NCBI GenBank assembly: GCA_024305745.1
Contig: JAHRBS010000004.1
Coordinates: 4,030,001 to 4,094,000, forward strand
Direction of reading: 5' to 3'
Length of the DNA: 64,000 bases
Source of the DNA: Polyporus tsugae
Taxonomy: Eukaryota; Basidiomycota; Agaricomycetes; Polyporales; Polyporaceae
Shown: in pieces, positions 50,891 to 62,845 of the stretch
Numbering within the stretch: the stretch's first letter is position 1
How the letters are laid out: each line of letters opens with the position of its first letter
Program-made: the position numbers and the translations under genes
The notes under the pieces: model-generated
Told to the model about the DNA's origin: nothing
The model's database searches: none
The model's input: the letters and a program-made list of their open reading frames with translations, nothing else

Positions 50891-51112
50891 GGCGTGAGCT
50901 GGTGGTGGAAAGTCGTCAAGGCCAGAGACATTGTGAGAAGGGTAAAGTAAAACGGTCAGTGGGGCAATTGCAAAGTCGCGCAAAGATAAGCAATCCTGAA
51001 GCAATCGACGGCCAATCCGCCTTCTTGCGGCAAGCGTGGGATCCTTATTCGACGCTGTCACGCAGAGGGCGCTTGTGGACTCATTGGGTCTGCCTTCCCA
51101 GTCCCAGCTCCA
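50891..51112. promoter_or_regulatory. Bidirectional promoter between MET1 and SRP14
   Basis: Only 222 bp separate the two divergent start codons, so both genes must share this promoter. No strong TATA box was seen. The shared segment could couple expression of siroheme synthesis and SRP, although this is inference. Confidence 0.5.
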
Positions 51113-51778
51113 ATGCAGCTGGTCGATAACGAGACTGTGAGTATCGGTCGAATCCTCCGTAAGGTCACCAGTTGATATTCGTGTTCCACAGTTCCTAAAA
51201 CAGTTGTCGACACTTTTCGAGTCCAGCGCAAAATCCGGTTCAATATGGCTCACGCATAAAAGATGTGTGTACCCTCGTCTAGTTGAAAGCAACCGGGGTC
51301 CTTCTCACCATCGATCCCGCAGTGCTGCATGAGGGCGGCGATGCCTATATGTCTTCTGAAGACGATGACACCAAAGAATACCCATGTCTCGTCCGAGTAA
51401 CCAGTGATGGAGACGAGGCCAAGTTCTCGACGGTGGTACGTGCATCCTCTCCGCACATCCTCTGCACTCGATCAAACGCGGAATGGACCGTAGGTTCAGC
51501 CTGCGGACCTTGAGAAGTTCCACGCCGCATATGGAACGCTGCTGAAGTCATCCATGACGACTCTTCGCAAACGGGACAAGAAGCGTGAAAAGCAGCGGCA
51601 AGAGGATGCAGCGCGCAGAAAACGCCGGTTGCTGGAGGAAATCGCTGTCGAGGGTCCAAAGCGAGGAGCTGGGAGGAGAAAGCGGCAGAGAAAGATGAAG
51701 CAGGCTGTGCGGCTGGAGGAATCGAAGAAGAGGGCGCAGGAAAGGGAGGAGGCGAAGGCGAGAGCAAAGGCGTCCTAA
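51113..51778 (+). CDS. SRP14: Signal recognition particle subunit SRP14
   Basis: SRP14 sits on the Alu domain of SRP and mediates elongation arrest during co-translational targeting to the ER. Four exons: exon 1 is only 24 nt (MQLVDNET). FLKQLSTLFESSAKSGSIWL and THKR follow, then LLHEGGDAYMSSEDDDTKEY with CLVRVTSDGDEAKFSTV, and the last exon has QPADLEKFHAAYGTLLKSSM and TTLRKRDKKREKQRQ. These are the diagnostic motifs of the family. The C-terminal tail is long, basic and coiled-coil-like (Arg/Lys/Glu/Ala-rich to 51778), as in many fungi. The total is about 155 residues. Confidence 0.93.
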
Positions 51779-52025
51779 GACTTTTATGTGTGTATTTCCT
51801 AGACACCCTGTTGTATCACCAGGCATTCCCCTCGTATGTCTGAGAGTGGTCGTCTACTCCGTGTCTGAGGAACGCCGATGCCGCATTCTGGATCGTAGCC
51901 CGAGCGCATAAGTATGTTGTGGCGGATCATCGTCTCCGTCGATGGGCGCTCACTGAACATGCTTCTCCGAGGCCGCCATCCTCATTTCCTGAGTCCCACC
52001 TCGTCGATCTCGCCTGCTTCTTGTT

Positions 52026-55000
52026 ATGCCCGTCCTGTCTGCTCCTCCGATTGCTCCAATTGAACCCGACCTGTTTGATGATGACGATGAAGGCTGGCAA
52101 GACATGCCCATCGTCCGGGCCGACGATGATCTCGCTGGAGGACTGGACGAGGAGGACCAGAAGAAGTACCACTACGTCCCTCCAGCCAAGAAGGATTCTG
52201 TGTCGGCCGCGAGCGCAAGCAACGCCACGGGAGAAGTTCTAGACGTCGATTACCAGGGGAACGAGTGGAGGACAAGAGCGGACCAGAACGACAGCGAGTA
52301 CACCCGCATCCGCATCAATGAGGAGGACGATTCGGACGAAGTCCATCTGCGCACACGGTATCTCTTCGACGAAGACAAGGCTATGACTCCGCTCAGCCAG
52401 ATGCAGCAGACGAAGGACATGCTTACGGAGGCGCAACGTGTCGCCTACGTTGGTCTGTGTCAGCTTACGACCAAGGAGATGGTAGACGGGATGAAGAACG
52501 TCAAGCGCAAGGAGCTCAAGAAGGCGATACAGAACATGGAGTTGTGGTCCCTAAAGATTATGGGTCGACTGTACTATCATATGGAGCTTGCGACCGAAGG
52601 TGAACCGTCAATCCTCCGCCAAGGTAGACCTCGCACTGAACAAACCCGTTAGAGCAGAAGATGATCGAGAGCCTCGGACAGCACGGAATCGAAGCCAAAG
52701 ACCTTGTACCATCGCTCATGACCACTCATACCGTCGCCAACCCGGAGTACGACCCTGCGGAGGCTCGCCGGCAGGCTGAACTCCACGCGGAGGAAGCGGT
52801 GAAGGAATCGACGGACATTTCGGACAACAGCTCTACACCTCCTGACTCTCCTCCCCCCGCATACACCTCTCGCGCTCCACCCCTTCCTCCGAAACCTCAG
52901 CAGACGACCGCCAAAGTCCTCGAGGATACAGCCGCGCCGACGATGCCTGGCGTCAGCACGCATCTCTCAGCTGCCGACAAGGATGTGACGCTGGACATCC
53001 GGTGGACTGTCCTATGCGACCTCTTTCTCGTTCTAATCGCCGATAGTGTGTACGATGCGCGGTCGCGCGTACTCCTCGAAAGCGTGGCGCTAAAGCTCGG
53101 GTTGGGATGGCTGGACGTGGTGAAGTTTGAACGTCGTGTCACAGAAACTCTTGAGATTCAGGAGGGCGTGGAGAAGCTCGAGCAGCAGGATTCTATTCAG
53201 GGCGTTCAGAAGAACTCCAAGAAGCGACGTTACATGATGTTAGGTCTGGCGACACTCGGTAAGCTTCTCGCATATACCGTGTCGTAATTAACGTAGTCTG
53301 ATGTGCCTGATCATCTAGGTGGTGGCCTTGTCATCGGTCTTTCAGCGGGTCTATTGGCCCCTGTGATCGGAGCAGGTCTCGGAGCCGCGTTTGCGACAGT
53401 TGGCATCGCTGGGACATCGGGTTTCCTTACTGGAGTTGCTGGCGCAGCTGTAATTACGACGGGAGGAGTCGTGACAGGGTCCAGCATTGCTGCTCGGGGT
53501 ATGGCACGGAGGACGCAGTACGTCCGCACTTTCGACATCCTGCCCTTGCATAACCACAAGCGGGTAAATTGCATCATTACAGTATCCGGGTACGTATGAA
53601 CTTCAATCATGACTGTTCCGTGTGCCTCATCGTTCCACGCTAGATTCATGACCGGCCCTCTCGACGATGTCCGTTTGCCATTCAGTGTCCTCGACCCCGT
53701 AGTCGGAGACGTGTTCAGCGTCCTCTGGGAGCCCGAGATGATTCGAGAGACTGGAAGCGCACTCAAGATCCTCACAAGCGAAGTACTCACGCAGATTGCC
53801 CAGACAGCGTTGCAAGCGACCGTGATGACAGCGCTCATGAGTGCGCTCCAATGGCCTATCAGTTAGTCCCGGATTTCCGATGAGCTTTCGCAGGCACGGT
53901 GCTAATCTCTCCACGTTCAGTTCTCACCAAACTTGGGTATCTGATTGACAACCCATGGTCCAACGCCCTGGACCGCGCCAAATCAGCAGGAAGCGTCCTG
54001 GCAGACGTGCTCATACACAGATACCTGGGAGTCCGTCCCATCACCCTCATCGGTTTCTCATTAGGCGCCAGGGTTATCTTCTACGCACTCATCGAACTCG
54101 CAAAGAAAGGCGCGTTTGGCGTCGTACAGGACGTGATCCTGCTGGGTGCGACCGTGACAGCGCCGCTGAGCACCTGGCTCGAGGTCCGTTCTGTCGTGTC
54201 TGGGCGTTTCGTGAACGGCTACGCGCAGAACGATTGGGTGCTAAACTACTTGTTCCGCGCCACCAGCGGTGGCCTGAATACCGTCGCAGGGCTGCGCGCG
54301 GTGGAAAACGTCCCGGACCTCGAGAACGTGGACGTGACGGACAAGATCGCGGGGCACATGAGCTATCGGACGTTCATGCCGCTCATCCTCGATCAACTCG
54401 GCTTTCCAGTCTCGGCGGACTACTTCGACGAGCCCGAGGTACGCGCCAGAGCGAAATATGATCTCGCCGCAAGAGATGCTGATGTCTTTGGCGCGTGTTA
54501 CAGGAGCCTGATTTCGAAGGCGAACGGGTGGTCGTTAGGGAGCAGCAGCAGCCAGAGAAGAAGGGTTGGTTCAGGCGGAAGAAGAAAACGTCCAGCACAT
54601 CCCAACCGATCTCACGTCCGCCATCCACAGTGACCTCCGGGGCTCCGAAGAAGCGAACTTCTCAGGACTCCCATGCTGCAGACGATGATGGGCTTCCTCC
54701 TCGAGAGAGCGCGGCGACACCGAACCCGCCACCAGCCGTGTCACAAGTGCCGACTCCGCCGAAGTCCCCATCTCCTCCTCACGATGATGATCTTGGGTCG
54801 TCAGCGATTCCCGTGCACGCTGGCTTCGACTTCGCTGCCATCCAGCATGTCTTGACCGAGACTGGACCGAATCCTGATGAAATCCAGGCTCCCCAAGCCA
54901 CCCGCTTGCCCCTACCGTCTATTCGGCCACCTACACAGCGTACCGGGTCTGCACCACCGCCGGTACCGGAACCCCGCTCACCGCTCACCCCGAAGCCGCG

Positions 55001-55568
55001 AGCGTCGCATGATCTTCCGCCGATCCCACACGAGAAAGAACCTATCGCAGGACCAAGTACTCCCCGAATAGGCCTTTCTTCTACGCTATCAAGATCGCTC
55101 TCCCTGAATAACGTATCAGACGCAGAAGAAGCTGGCATGACATCATTCGATCCTCCCGCATCTTCGTCGCGACAGCCTACGTTGACCTTCGGGGGCAGTG
55201 GCGGGTCGTTTTGGCCAGCCCACGATCCCGACCCAATACCAACGAGGTACGGGGCGCTCGGTGGATATCAGATGCCATCCAACCTTAGCGCAATGCCGTC
55301 GACAGATGTGCTATCTAATCCGTTCGCTAGCGCAGGATCAGGCGGACTTCGTTCGGATGGTCTGCCAGCTCCACCCAACAACCCGTTCATCTCTACCCCG
55401 ACGCCCGGGTTGTCATTTGGTGGCATGGACGGATCGATATCCTTCTCTCCCTCGACGATGTCGCCATCACAGACATCCCGTGATCCGTGGTTCATCGGTA
55501 ATCCGTATCAGGGCGGGAAGAAACAACCAACATCGAGCACTCTTGATCTGAACCCATGGCAAAGTTGA
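52026..55568 (+). CDS. DUF726 alpha/beta-hydrolase, Mil1/TMCO4-like putative lipase
   Basis: About seven exons encode roughly 1070 residues. The N-terminus is acidic (MPVLSAPPIAPIEPDLFDDD). A helical segment (LSQMQQTKDMLTEAQRVAYV) follows, then a Pro/Ser linker. The DUF726 core starts LDIRWTVLCDLFLVLIADSV, with a very Gly/Ala-rich hydrophobic stretch (GGGLVIGLSAGLLAPVIGAG onward) that could insert in membranes. The hydrolase nucleophile elbow is ITLIGFSLGARVIFYAL (Ser in G-F-S-L-G). AQNDWVLNYLFRA and YRTFMPLILDQLGF follow. The C-terminal 350 residues are Pro/Ser-rich and disordered, ending TSSTLDLNPWQS at 55568. Yeast Mil1/YFL034W is a clathrin-adaptor-interacting putative lipase and human TMCO4 is a relative. 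Enzymatic activity is inferred. Confidence 0.9.
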
Positions 55569-56831
55569 GGGAGGTCGCTGACATGATCCTCGCGCTCGCT
55601 TGCTTGCAGTTTCCACCCCACTACCGTAACTCACACGCACTTTCCAATTTTTTTTCTCTACTCCACATGATCTGCGCATTCGCATATACCATGGGCCCCA
55701 CTCGGGTGACGTTGAGTGGGCAGGCTTCGTGCACGTTGCCACTCTACGGCCCCAAGACCACTCACAACTTACTAGGATCGATTAGAGCAGTAATCAGGCG
55801 TGTACAGGATTTTGACTACAAGCTACATACACATATGGGCAACATGACCACTACCATGCGACTCCGACGAGATCCTTAGTTGATCCGATAACGCATGCCC
55901 TCCTTGGCTGTGCGAGGCCACCAGGTGACACTCTGCCGAGTCTGCGACCCAACACGGTGTTGCGACAGAAGTTGGTGCGGTGTTCATCCTGTCTGTAGGT
56001 TGTTGACCTTCAAGCCGCCATAGGGTGGGTGTGAGGCACAAGCATATCCTCAGGTTGGCCGAACGTCCTCCACGGACCACTGTGCAACCTACGTAGTTGG
56101 TGTGGCTAACCTTGGCCACCGGTGTGGCGACCAAGCTGTGCTCGGATGCCGCGATGCCGGACTTCCATATTGGTCCGGTACTTCCGAGTCTTTACCCGAA
56201 GATCTCGGCTGGATCCCACTCCACAGGCAGCCTGCAGCTTTCCTCCTTCCTACACGCTTCAGCCTTCGTCATCGCCGGGAAGAAGTATTCTGTCAAATAG
56301 AGCCTTAGATCATGCACTAACTAGCTTTTCCGAGCATCGTGGGGACAGCGCTCAGCACTCGTTACTTGGCAGTGCTCAGTCCATGCGAAGTGAGTGTGAT
56401 CTAGGGTACATATCGAATCTAAGCGTCGAACGTCGGGCAAGGTGGAGCTGTGGAGATGGAGATGGCATGTTTGGGCGGAACGCTATTAGGGAACGCTCGG
56501 AACGCTCATGATTCCAAGAATGCCATAACGCATCGCCTGCATATTTCGCGCGTATATATGAAACTTGTCATCCCGAGCAGCCTCTCTTCCTAGTCTGGCG
56601 GCGTCAGTTCGGACATCCAGCATTCATGAACCTCACGTCCAGCTTACCCTCAGCTGACGCTGTCCCGAGCCCGACGCCTGACTCCTGTCCCCATCCATCT
56701 GCTGCATGGCGGTGTAGAGGCTATTCGCACTTATACTGTTGCTTTTGACCCCGAGCTCCTTCATCGTCAGTCTGGCATAGTACCACCTACCACCCTCTCA
56801 CGACCTACGCTCACAACACACAGACTCAGAG
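55569..56831. other. Intergenic region with a TATA box
   Basis: No gene was recognised. A TATATAT stretch at 56553-56559 lies about 280 bp upstream of the next start codon, and may serve that gene. Confidence 0.5.
56553..56559 (+). promoter_or_regulatory. TATA box
   Basis: TATATAT lies in otherwise GC-rich DNA, about 273 bp before the ATG at 56832. The distance suggests a long 5'UTR. Confidence 0.4.
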
Positions 56832-57638
56832 ATGTCTCACCCTGCTCCCAATTCGAGTCGCAAACGAATTCCGCACCCGATCTTGAAACGCGATTCATCG
56901 CCCTTCCGTTCCCCCCTCCCGTTCTCGCGCGGCGGTGGGGGACCAGAGCTCTCCCCACACGTCCACTTTCCCCCCACCCCCGGCATGTCCTTAATGTACC
57001 CTGCATACTCTCCTACGACCTACGACCGCAAACCCATCACCATCTCTCCGAACGTCGTCCAACTCCCGCGCCGGGGCGAGCGCAGACTGCACACTCCATC
57101 TCCCGACCTAGAGCCGGGCGAGCCTCACCGTGGACGCAGCCGCAGCCGCAGCCGCGAAAAGGAGCGCGGAGGAGGCGCTGCGAAGCCAGACGACGGACCC
57201 GTCAAGGGCAGCTACTTCCACCCCCGCGCGTACGAGGCGTGTGTGCCCGAGCTCGCGGACGACCAGGATCCCGCATCGCCCGTGGCCTTCACCCTTCCGC
57301 CGCTCATCCACGACCTGTCGCCCTCGGACGAGTCCGACGAGGTTGTTTTGACTCCCCCGGGTGCCGGTCTGCCTGGCTTCGCGCCCGCCTCGCGCTCGAT
57401 GCCGCTGCCACTCCGGATGCCCGAGTCGGCGAAAGGGCGGTGGAGCCCCGCTGCAAAGCCCAATGGTGCAGACTCGCTGCCCCCGGCGTCGCTGCCGGTT
57501 GTGTCGCCTCAGTCCGTCTCGCATCGTGCCAGAGGGCGTCGAGGAGGGGACTCGAGGCGCATGGAGCGGAGGGAGAGGGAGAAGGTGAAGGGCACGTTCT
57601 CCCCAGAACTCGACGAAGGCTGCCTGGGAGGATTCTGA
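56832..57638 (+). CDS. Conserved basidiomycete Pro/Arg-rich protein of unknown function
   Basis: A single-exon ORF of 268 residues. It opens MSHPAPNSSRKRIPHPILKR and continues with SPHVHFPPTPGMSLMYPAYS, TTYDRKPITISPNVVQLPRR and a short RS-type stretch (RGRSRSRSREKE). GSYFHPRAYEACVPEL follows, then LPPLIHDLSPSDESDEVVLT and the terminal SPELDEGCLGGF. The HVHFPPTP block, the SPN-V strand, the acidic DESDEV patch and the CLGGF end recur in uncharacterised agaricomycete proteins I remember, but no function is known. SP/TP-rich composition suggests phosphorylation by proline-directed kinases (the PILK..HVHF pattern resembles phosphatase-docking RVxF-like sites, inference). No signal peptide or membrane segment. 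Confidence 0.7.
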   Translation: MSHPAPNSSRKRIPHPILKRDSSPFRSPLPFSRGGGGPELSPHVHFPPTPGMSLMYPAYSPTTYDRKPITISPNVVQLPRRGERRLHTPSPDLEPGEPHRGRSRSRSREKERGGGAAKPDDGPVKGSYFHPRAYEACVPELADDQDPASPVAFTLPPLIHDLSPSDESDEVVLTPPGAGLPGFAPASRSMPLPLRMPESAKGRWSPAAKPNGADSLPPASLPVVSPQSVSHRARGRRGGDSRRMERREREKVKGTFSPELDEGCLGGF

Positions 57639-59551
57639 CAGCGACGGAGGCGAGGTCGGGGAGGGGGAGGGGGAGCGTGACATCGACAACGGATGGGCGA
57701 GACTGAGAGCCAGCTGGCGGCTGCCTCGGCTGACTCTTGACTTCGCGGCTGACCCTTTTCCAGATTGCATGTATACCAGTACGTTCTCATACCACACACT
57801 TGCGTTGATATCCAGGCACCCGCGAAGGAAGTGGTGATTTTGCCTTGTACAGTATAATTGGCACCGGGGAGGCACCGGGGAGGCCTGTATTCCCTTTGCC
57901 TCCCGGGCCGCCGGTCGTTTGTAGCTTTATACCTGGGCTGAACTTTCTCCGGGGTGTTGTTGTTTTAGATACTGAAGTCTGATGCATTAGCAGACGGCGG
58001 GGATCTACACGCTCGTTGAGTCACTGTACGAATATCTTGGAAACCGTGAGCTTGGGGAGCCTAGACGTTATGATGGATCATATGACTTACTAGTTGACGT
58101 TACAACAACTGCACCCGACGAGTTCTGTGCCTCGAGTTCCCCATGCTGACGCCACCCTGCGCCGAAGCCTGAGCGTACTGTGGCAGTACTAGTGTCGCCG
58201 TCGTGTCCGGAATATTGGTAAACCCGACGCGAGGGCGACGTCATCGTGGTTGAAGATAGTTCGCTTTCAATTCCGTGGGGACCAAACTCGGCGAGGACTC
58301 TGTAACGGTCTCACACCATGCCGACTGAATCTGTCGTTCTAACTGGCAGACACGAGCTGTGACCCTGAGAAGATAGTAGGGCAGAATGAGCTTCAGTTGA
58401 CGCGTGCCTGCAGAACCCAAACGTCAGGAGGTCGGCAGACAGACTCGGAGTCAAACGTACCAGATCGCGCTCTTCGTAGGCTCGCGCGGCTGAGCGCCGA
58501 GAGGGACGGTGAGAATGGCACATTTCTCGTCCGCCAGTGGCTCAAGAGTGGACGATGTTACGCTTTGCTACACCCGCGACCTTGTCCTTGAATACGTCCA
58601 CGGCCGCCTTTGTGGATCCAGCCTTTGTTGCGGTGCCGGGGATGAGAGAGAAGCTGCTTGTACTTGCATGGTGGGAGTGTTTTCACTTCGTAATGTCGAA
58701 GAGGAGACGTACAGGTGTGGAGACCTGAGACAACCCCATTGCGTGCCGCCGACATGCAACCAACTTGAAGGGCCAAGGCCATAATTTCGACGGCTGACCT
58801 GGCGCTGCCATGATGCGATGAGCATGAGTGACGGATACGAAATTGTATCTCATAACGTACGGGTAGAATTCATGATACGTTCCAGACTGGATTCCAACTG
58901 GATTGCGCGCGTGCAACATGAGAGGATGAATGCCGCTGCGCGACAGACGAAGCTGGAAGGAGAAACACACCCGTGCGAGGTCTAGAACCTCCAGCAATAA
59001 CTAAAGCGCCCATTGCGTGATAAGCCGCCTTGGTCCGTCAGTGCCTCTTGGCAGTGGTTCACCGTGATGAGTTAAGCTTTCATGGGCACAAACTCGCTCT
59101 TGTCATAGACATGGCATGTCATTCGGTGATGGCAATATTGATCTTCTATGCAGGCTGCGAGCTGATACATATGTAGCCTTACGCTCAGTCAAGACTTGTG
59201 GAAGAGGCTGAAATCATGACCGGTATAAGTAGCTTGGGAACGCATTTCTGTTCCGAAATTTTGTTCCAGTCGCCCACACAGGTATTCTTCGATCGGGCAG
59301 GGTTATTTCCTTCGTCTTTGGATCCCGAACCCCTTCTTACTGGTTGTGGTGATTCAAGCACTCATGGGATGAGAGGCCATATATCATTACGGAGTCATGA
59401 CGTGGTCCCACGTTCGTTCCAACAGCGCAGCCATATTCGAATTCTCCCCAGTCATATGATAAACGTACGGCGGAGCCGCGTTGACGCTGGATACGCATAA
59501 GTAAGTGTTGACCACCGTCGTACATACGCCCGATCCGCATCCTTGCGAGCG
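57639..59551. other. Intergenic region
   Basis: The region has several short open frames (for example 58537-58728 +) without motifs or splice support. No RNA gene, repeat or mobile element was recognised in this 1.9 kb. Confidence 0.45.
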
Positions 59552-61646
59552 ATGCGCTGGACTCCTGCTCTGTCGGTTGCTGCGGCGTTCCTTGGCGGGA
59601 GCGCGAACCTGCTTTCAAACTCAAACTCAGACACAGTGTTTGGTGTCGAAGAGCTCACATCGTCTCAACACATCCTCACCAGTGCGTCCGAACGCGAACA
59701 TCTCGTCCTTGGTCATTTCCATGGAGAATGGCAAGATGAGCCTTCGAGTACCTTTCCCAAGGACGGCATGCTCTGTGAGTGCCAAAATGCGGCGTTCCAT
59801 TGCCACTACGTGTCAACAACACAATTAACGTAATACGACGACCTCCATCCCCAGACCAGCAGTTCACGCACACTGCGTTCTCAGACTATCGTCTGCGGGT
59901 CACCAGCCCCGAGATATGTGACCCCACTGTGAAGCAGTACTCGGGATACCTCGACATCTCGGACACTCGTCACCTGTTCTTTTGGTGCGTGCCCTCTGCA
60001 TGATTCACACAAGTCGGGCTGCTGACTCGGCCACCGCCCATCCTCTCAGGTTCTTCGAGGCACGGAAAGACCCACAGTCGGCCCCGCTCATGATGTGGCT
60101 CAACGGGGGGCCAGGCTGCAGCTCGACGACCGGTCTCCTCTTCGAAAACGGTCCCTGCACGATCACGTCCCCCAACACGACGGTCCCGAACCCGCACTCC
60201 TGGACCAACGTCGCGAACATGATCTTCCTCGACGAGCCCATTGGCACCGGCTACTCCTACGCGTCCGACCACTCCAAGGTGAACACGCTCGCGGACCTCG
60301 CCGTCGACGTCTACGCGTTCCTCCAGCTCTTCGTGTCGAGCTTCCCGAAGTACGCCGAGAAGCCGTTCCACCTCACCGCCGAGAGCTGGGGCGGGCACTA
60401 CGGGCCGAACATCGCGAGCTACGTGCACAAGATGAACAAGCGCAGGGTCTACGCGCCATTCCCCGGGCAGAAGCACATCAACTTTGCGAGCTTGATCCTC
60501 GCGAACGGGCTGACGGAGCCGGCGACGCAGTTCGAGAGCATCCCCGAGTACATGTGCGACAAGGCGCCGTACCCGCCGTTCGAGAAGAGCAGCGCCGCGT
60601 GCCGGGCGCTGAGGGTCGAGATGCCAGTGTGCAAGCAGATGATCGAGAGCTGCTACCGCATTAACAGCAAGGCGACGTGCGTGCCGGCGACGACCTATTG
60701 CTGGTTGCGGATCGAGAACGCTGTGAGCTGTGAGTGCATTTGGCCCTATATTAGATGTATGCGACGTACTGACTGTGCTGGTGGGTTTTGCTCAGTGTCG
60801 AAACGGAACCCGTATGATCTCCGCATACCCTGCAAGGACCCTAACGGAGTGTGCTACGAGGAAGTCAATTGGATTTCGGAGTGGATGAACCAGCCTAGTG
60901 TGAAACGGGCACTGGGCGTCGACCACAGTCCTGTTGACAAGTTCGTGTCGTGCAACATGACGACCAACTCGGGGTTCTATTTGCAGGGCCAAGCCATGCA
61001 CAACAGCGCGGCGCTCCTCCCTGAACTCATAAAGGCTGATATACGGTTGTTGGCGTTCGCTGGGGATACAGGTATGTCTTTTACCCCAACTTGGTACCTA
61101 TCTATGAGCTGATTGGAGTACTCCCTCGTCAGATGCCGTGTGCAACCATATCGTGCGTGACTCCCATTTATTCTCTGCCGCCATAGGTTGTGACACGTCG
61201 TATCCGAAATGTCCAGGGGATCGAGAACTGGATGACCAGGCTCGAACATAAACATCATGAAGACTTTGCGGACGCGCCCTTGCTCCCGTTCATAACGGAG
61301 ATAACGGGCGAGGTGGGGGGAAAAGTGCGGACCGCGGGTGGACCAGGTGCCGGGAACGTCACCTTTGTGCAAATCTTCGATGGCGGGTATGTACCTCCGC
61401 CAGCCGTGTGCTCCTGCACATGTGCAGCTGTTGGTCCCGGTGTCGTGTGTCGTACTCACGCGAGCTCCGTTGATGGTTTTTAGACACATGGCCCCACACG
61501 ACCAGCCGGAAGCCACATTGGTCAGTTCGGTTGCTGTTTGCTGTGTTTCGTGCGTGTACCCATGTGCTGACAGGGTTCGGATCGCCGGTTCGCAGGACAT
61601 GATTTCCAGATGGGTGAGGAATATCCCATTCGATGTGATCGGATGA
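59552..61646 (+). CDS. Secreted serine carboxypeptidase (peptidase family S10)
   Basis: About 520 residues in eight exons, removing C-terminal residues from peptides in the vacuole or outside the cell. MRWTPALSVAAAFLGGSA is a signal peptide. The propeptide-like stretch precedes YSGYLDISDTRHLFFWFFEA. The oxyanion region is LMMWLNGGPGCSSTTGLLFE. The nucleophile Ser lies in FHLTAESWGGHYGPN, where most relatives have ESYGG. The catalytic Asp is in LLAFAGDTDAVCNHI, joined across an intron, and the His in GGHMAPHDQPEATL, also joined across an intron. The protein ends SRWVRNIPFDVIG at 61646. All three catalytic residues are present, so it should be active. Several N-x-S/T sites suggest glycosylation. 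The upstream in-frame TTG is not used as a start. Confidence 0.92.
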
Positions 61647-62004
61647 TAAGCATGGAGCTCTGGGTGCCAGTTAAGACTCCGAGTCAGTGTTGGCCGAGAT
61701 GTCTCCGCAGGCAGCGTGTTCGGCGGGCTTGTACTATACTCACGGATAACCCCCATTCATTCAGTGTTCATTTCCTGTGTTTTGAAGCGTTGTACTGGAC
61801 TCGAGGGAGACAGTTGCGGTTGGATGCAGTGGGAGATAAACGCGAGACGCGTCCGAGTCTGTGGCTGGGGTCACGTGGCGAACAGGCGTGGTTGCCATTT
61901 TGGGACCTGAACGCATCCCGGCCGCGTCGCAGCGAACCTTGTTTCGCTTGCCTCTTCCCTCCTCGCCACTCTCCAGCTCGCCACCCTGCAGGCGAAACCC
62001 CAAC
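61647..62004. other. Intergenic region
   Basis: This stretch carries the 3' end of the carboxypeptidase gene and the promoter of the next gene. No gene was recognised. Confidence 0.5.
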
Positions 62005-62845
62005 ATGCGCCGCGCACAGAGTGTCAGACACTATGCCCGAACATCACAAGCTCACGGCGCAGATGATCTCGGCGTCCTGAAAGAAGACGAGTCGGTGGAG
62101 GACGTTCTCCGCCGGCAGTTGCTTGAGAAGGACAGAGAGTGCGATAGGGTGCGTTTGGTCACGAATTATGCACCAGAATAGAAGAGTGAGTGCTATGTTA
62201 TGGCAGCTTCAAATCCAGATCCAGGCACTTCAGGCACAGTTGGCTCAACGACCGCCACTGGAGAAAGTTCAAGCATTGGAGAAGGAGTACACGAACCTTG
62301 AGATCCTGCTGCAGGGAACGCAACGAGAAAATGAGCGATGCATGTCCGAGCTAGAGAGGTACGCCCGCGGCATGATCTTGTTTCGCTGTTTACGCTACAA
62401 TTGGTATGCTTTCAGAGGCAAGGTGCGGGAGAAGATGCTCGAGCGCGAGCTCGAGAAACTCGTAGGTGTGAACTGGCAGGTGCGTCACGTCACGATTGTC
62501 CTTCTCCGCTGCCTCGCTCGTCTGTCCTGACCCTCATCGCCATCCGCCCAGTCCAATTTAGAGCTGGGTACCCCCGCATCCGCCTCAGGCTTCCACGCTC
62601 GCGCTTCTGGCCTAGTCAACCCTGGCAAGCCGTCTAGCTCCGCGGCGTCCGAGAAAGCACCAAGCGACAAAGCGAGCGTCGAAGCGACCAAGGCGTACGT
62701 GGAACAGATGCGGCTCATGATCCTCGGCATGGAGCAGCGCATGCAGTCCCGCGAGGACAAGCTTTCCAAACACATTGAACGCGCCGAGGCCGAAGGTGCG
62801 CGTTTCGAGGAGGTGCGCAGGCAGGCGCTCGCCACCACACAGTGA
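62005..62845 (+). CDS. Small coiled-coil protein of unknown function
   Basis: Four exons join in frame, giving about 200 residues. The start is MRRAQSVRHYARTSQAHGAD, followed by VEDVLRRQLLEKDRECDR, then LQIQIQALQAQLAQRPPLEK and VQALEKEYTNLEILLQGTQR. A short exon gives GKVREKMLERELEKLVG. The final exon starts SNLELGTPASASGFHAR, has a Ser/Ala linker, and ends in a second helix, KAYVEQMRLMILGMEQRMQS to ARFEEVRRQALATTQ. Heptad-like Leu/Glu/Arg patterns support two coiled coils. Its function is not recognisable. Coiled-coil proteins of this size are often scaffolds, but that is guesswork. Confidence 0.65.
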
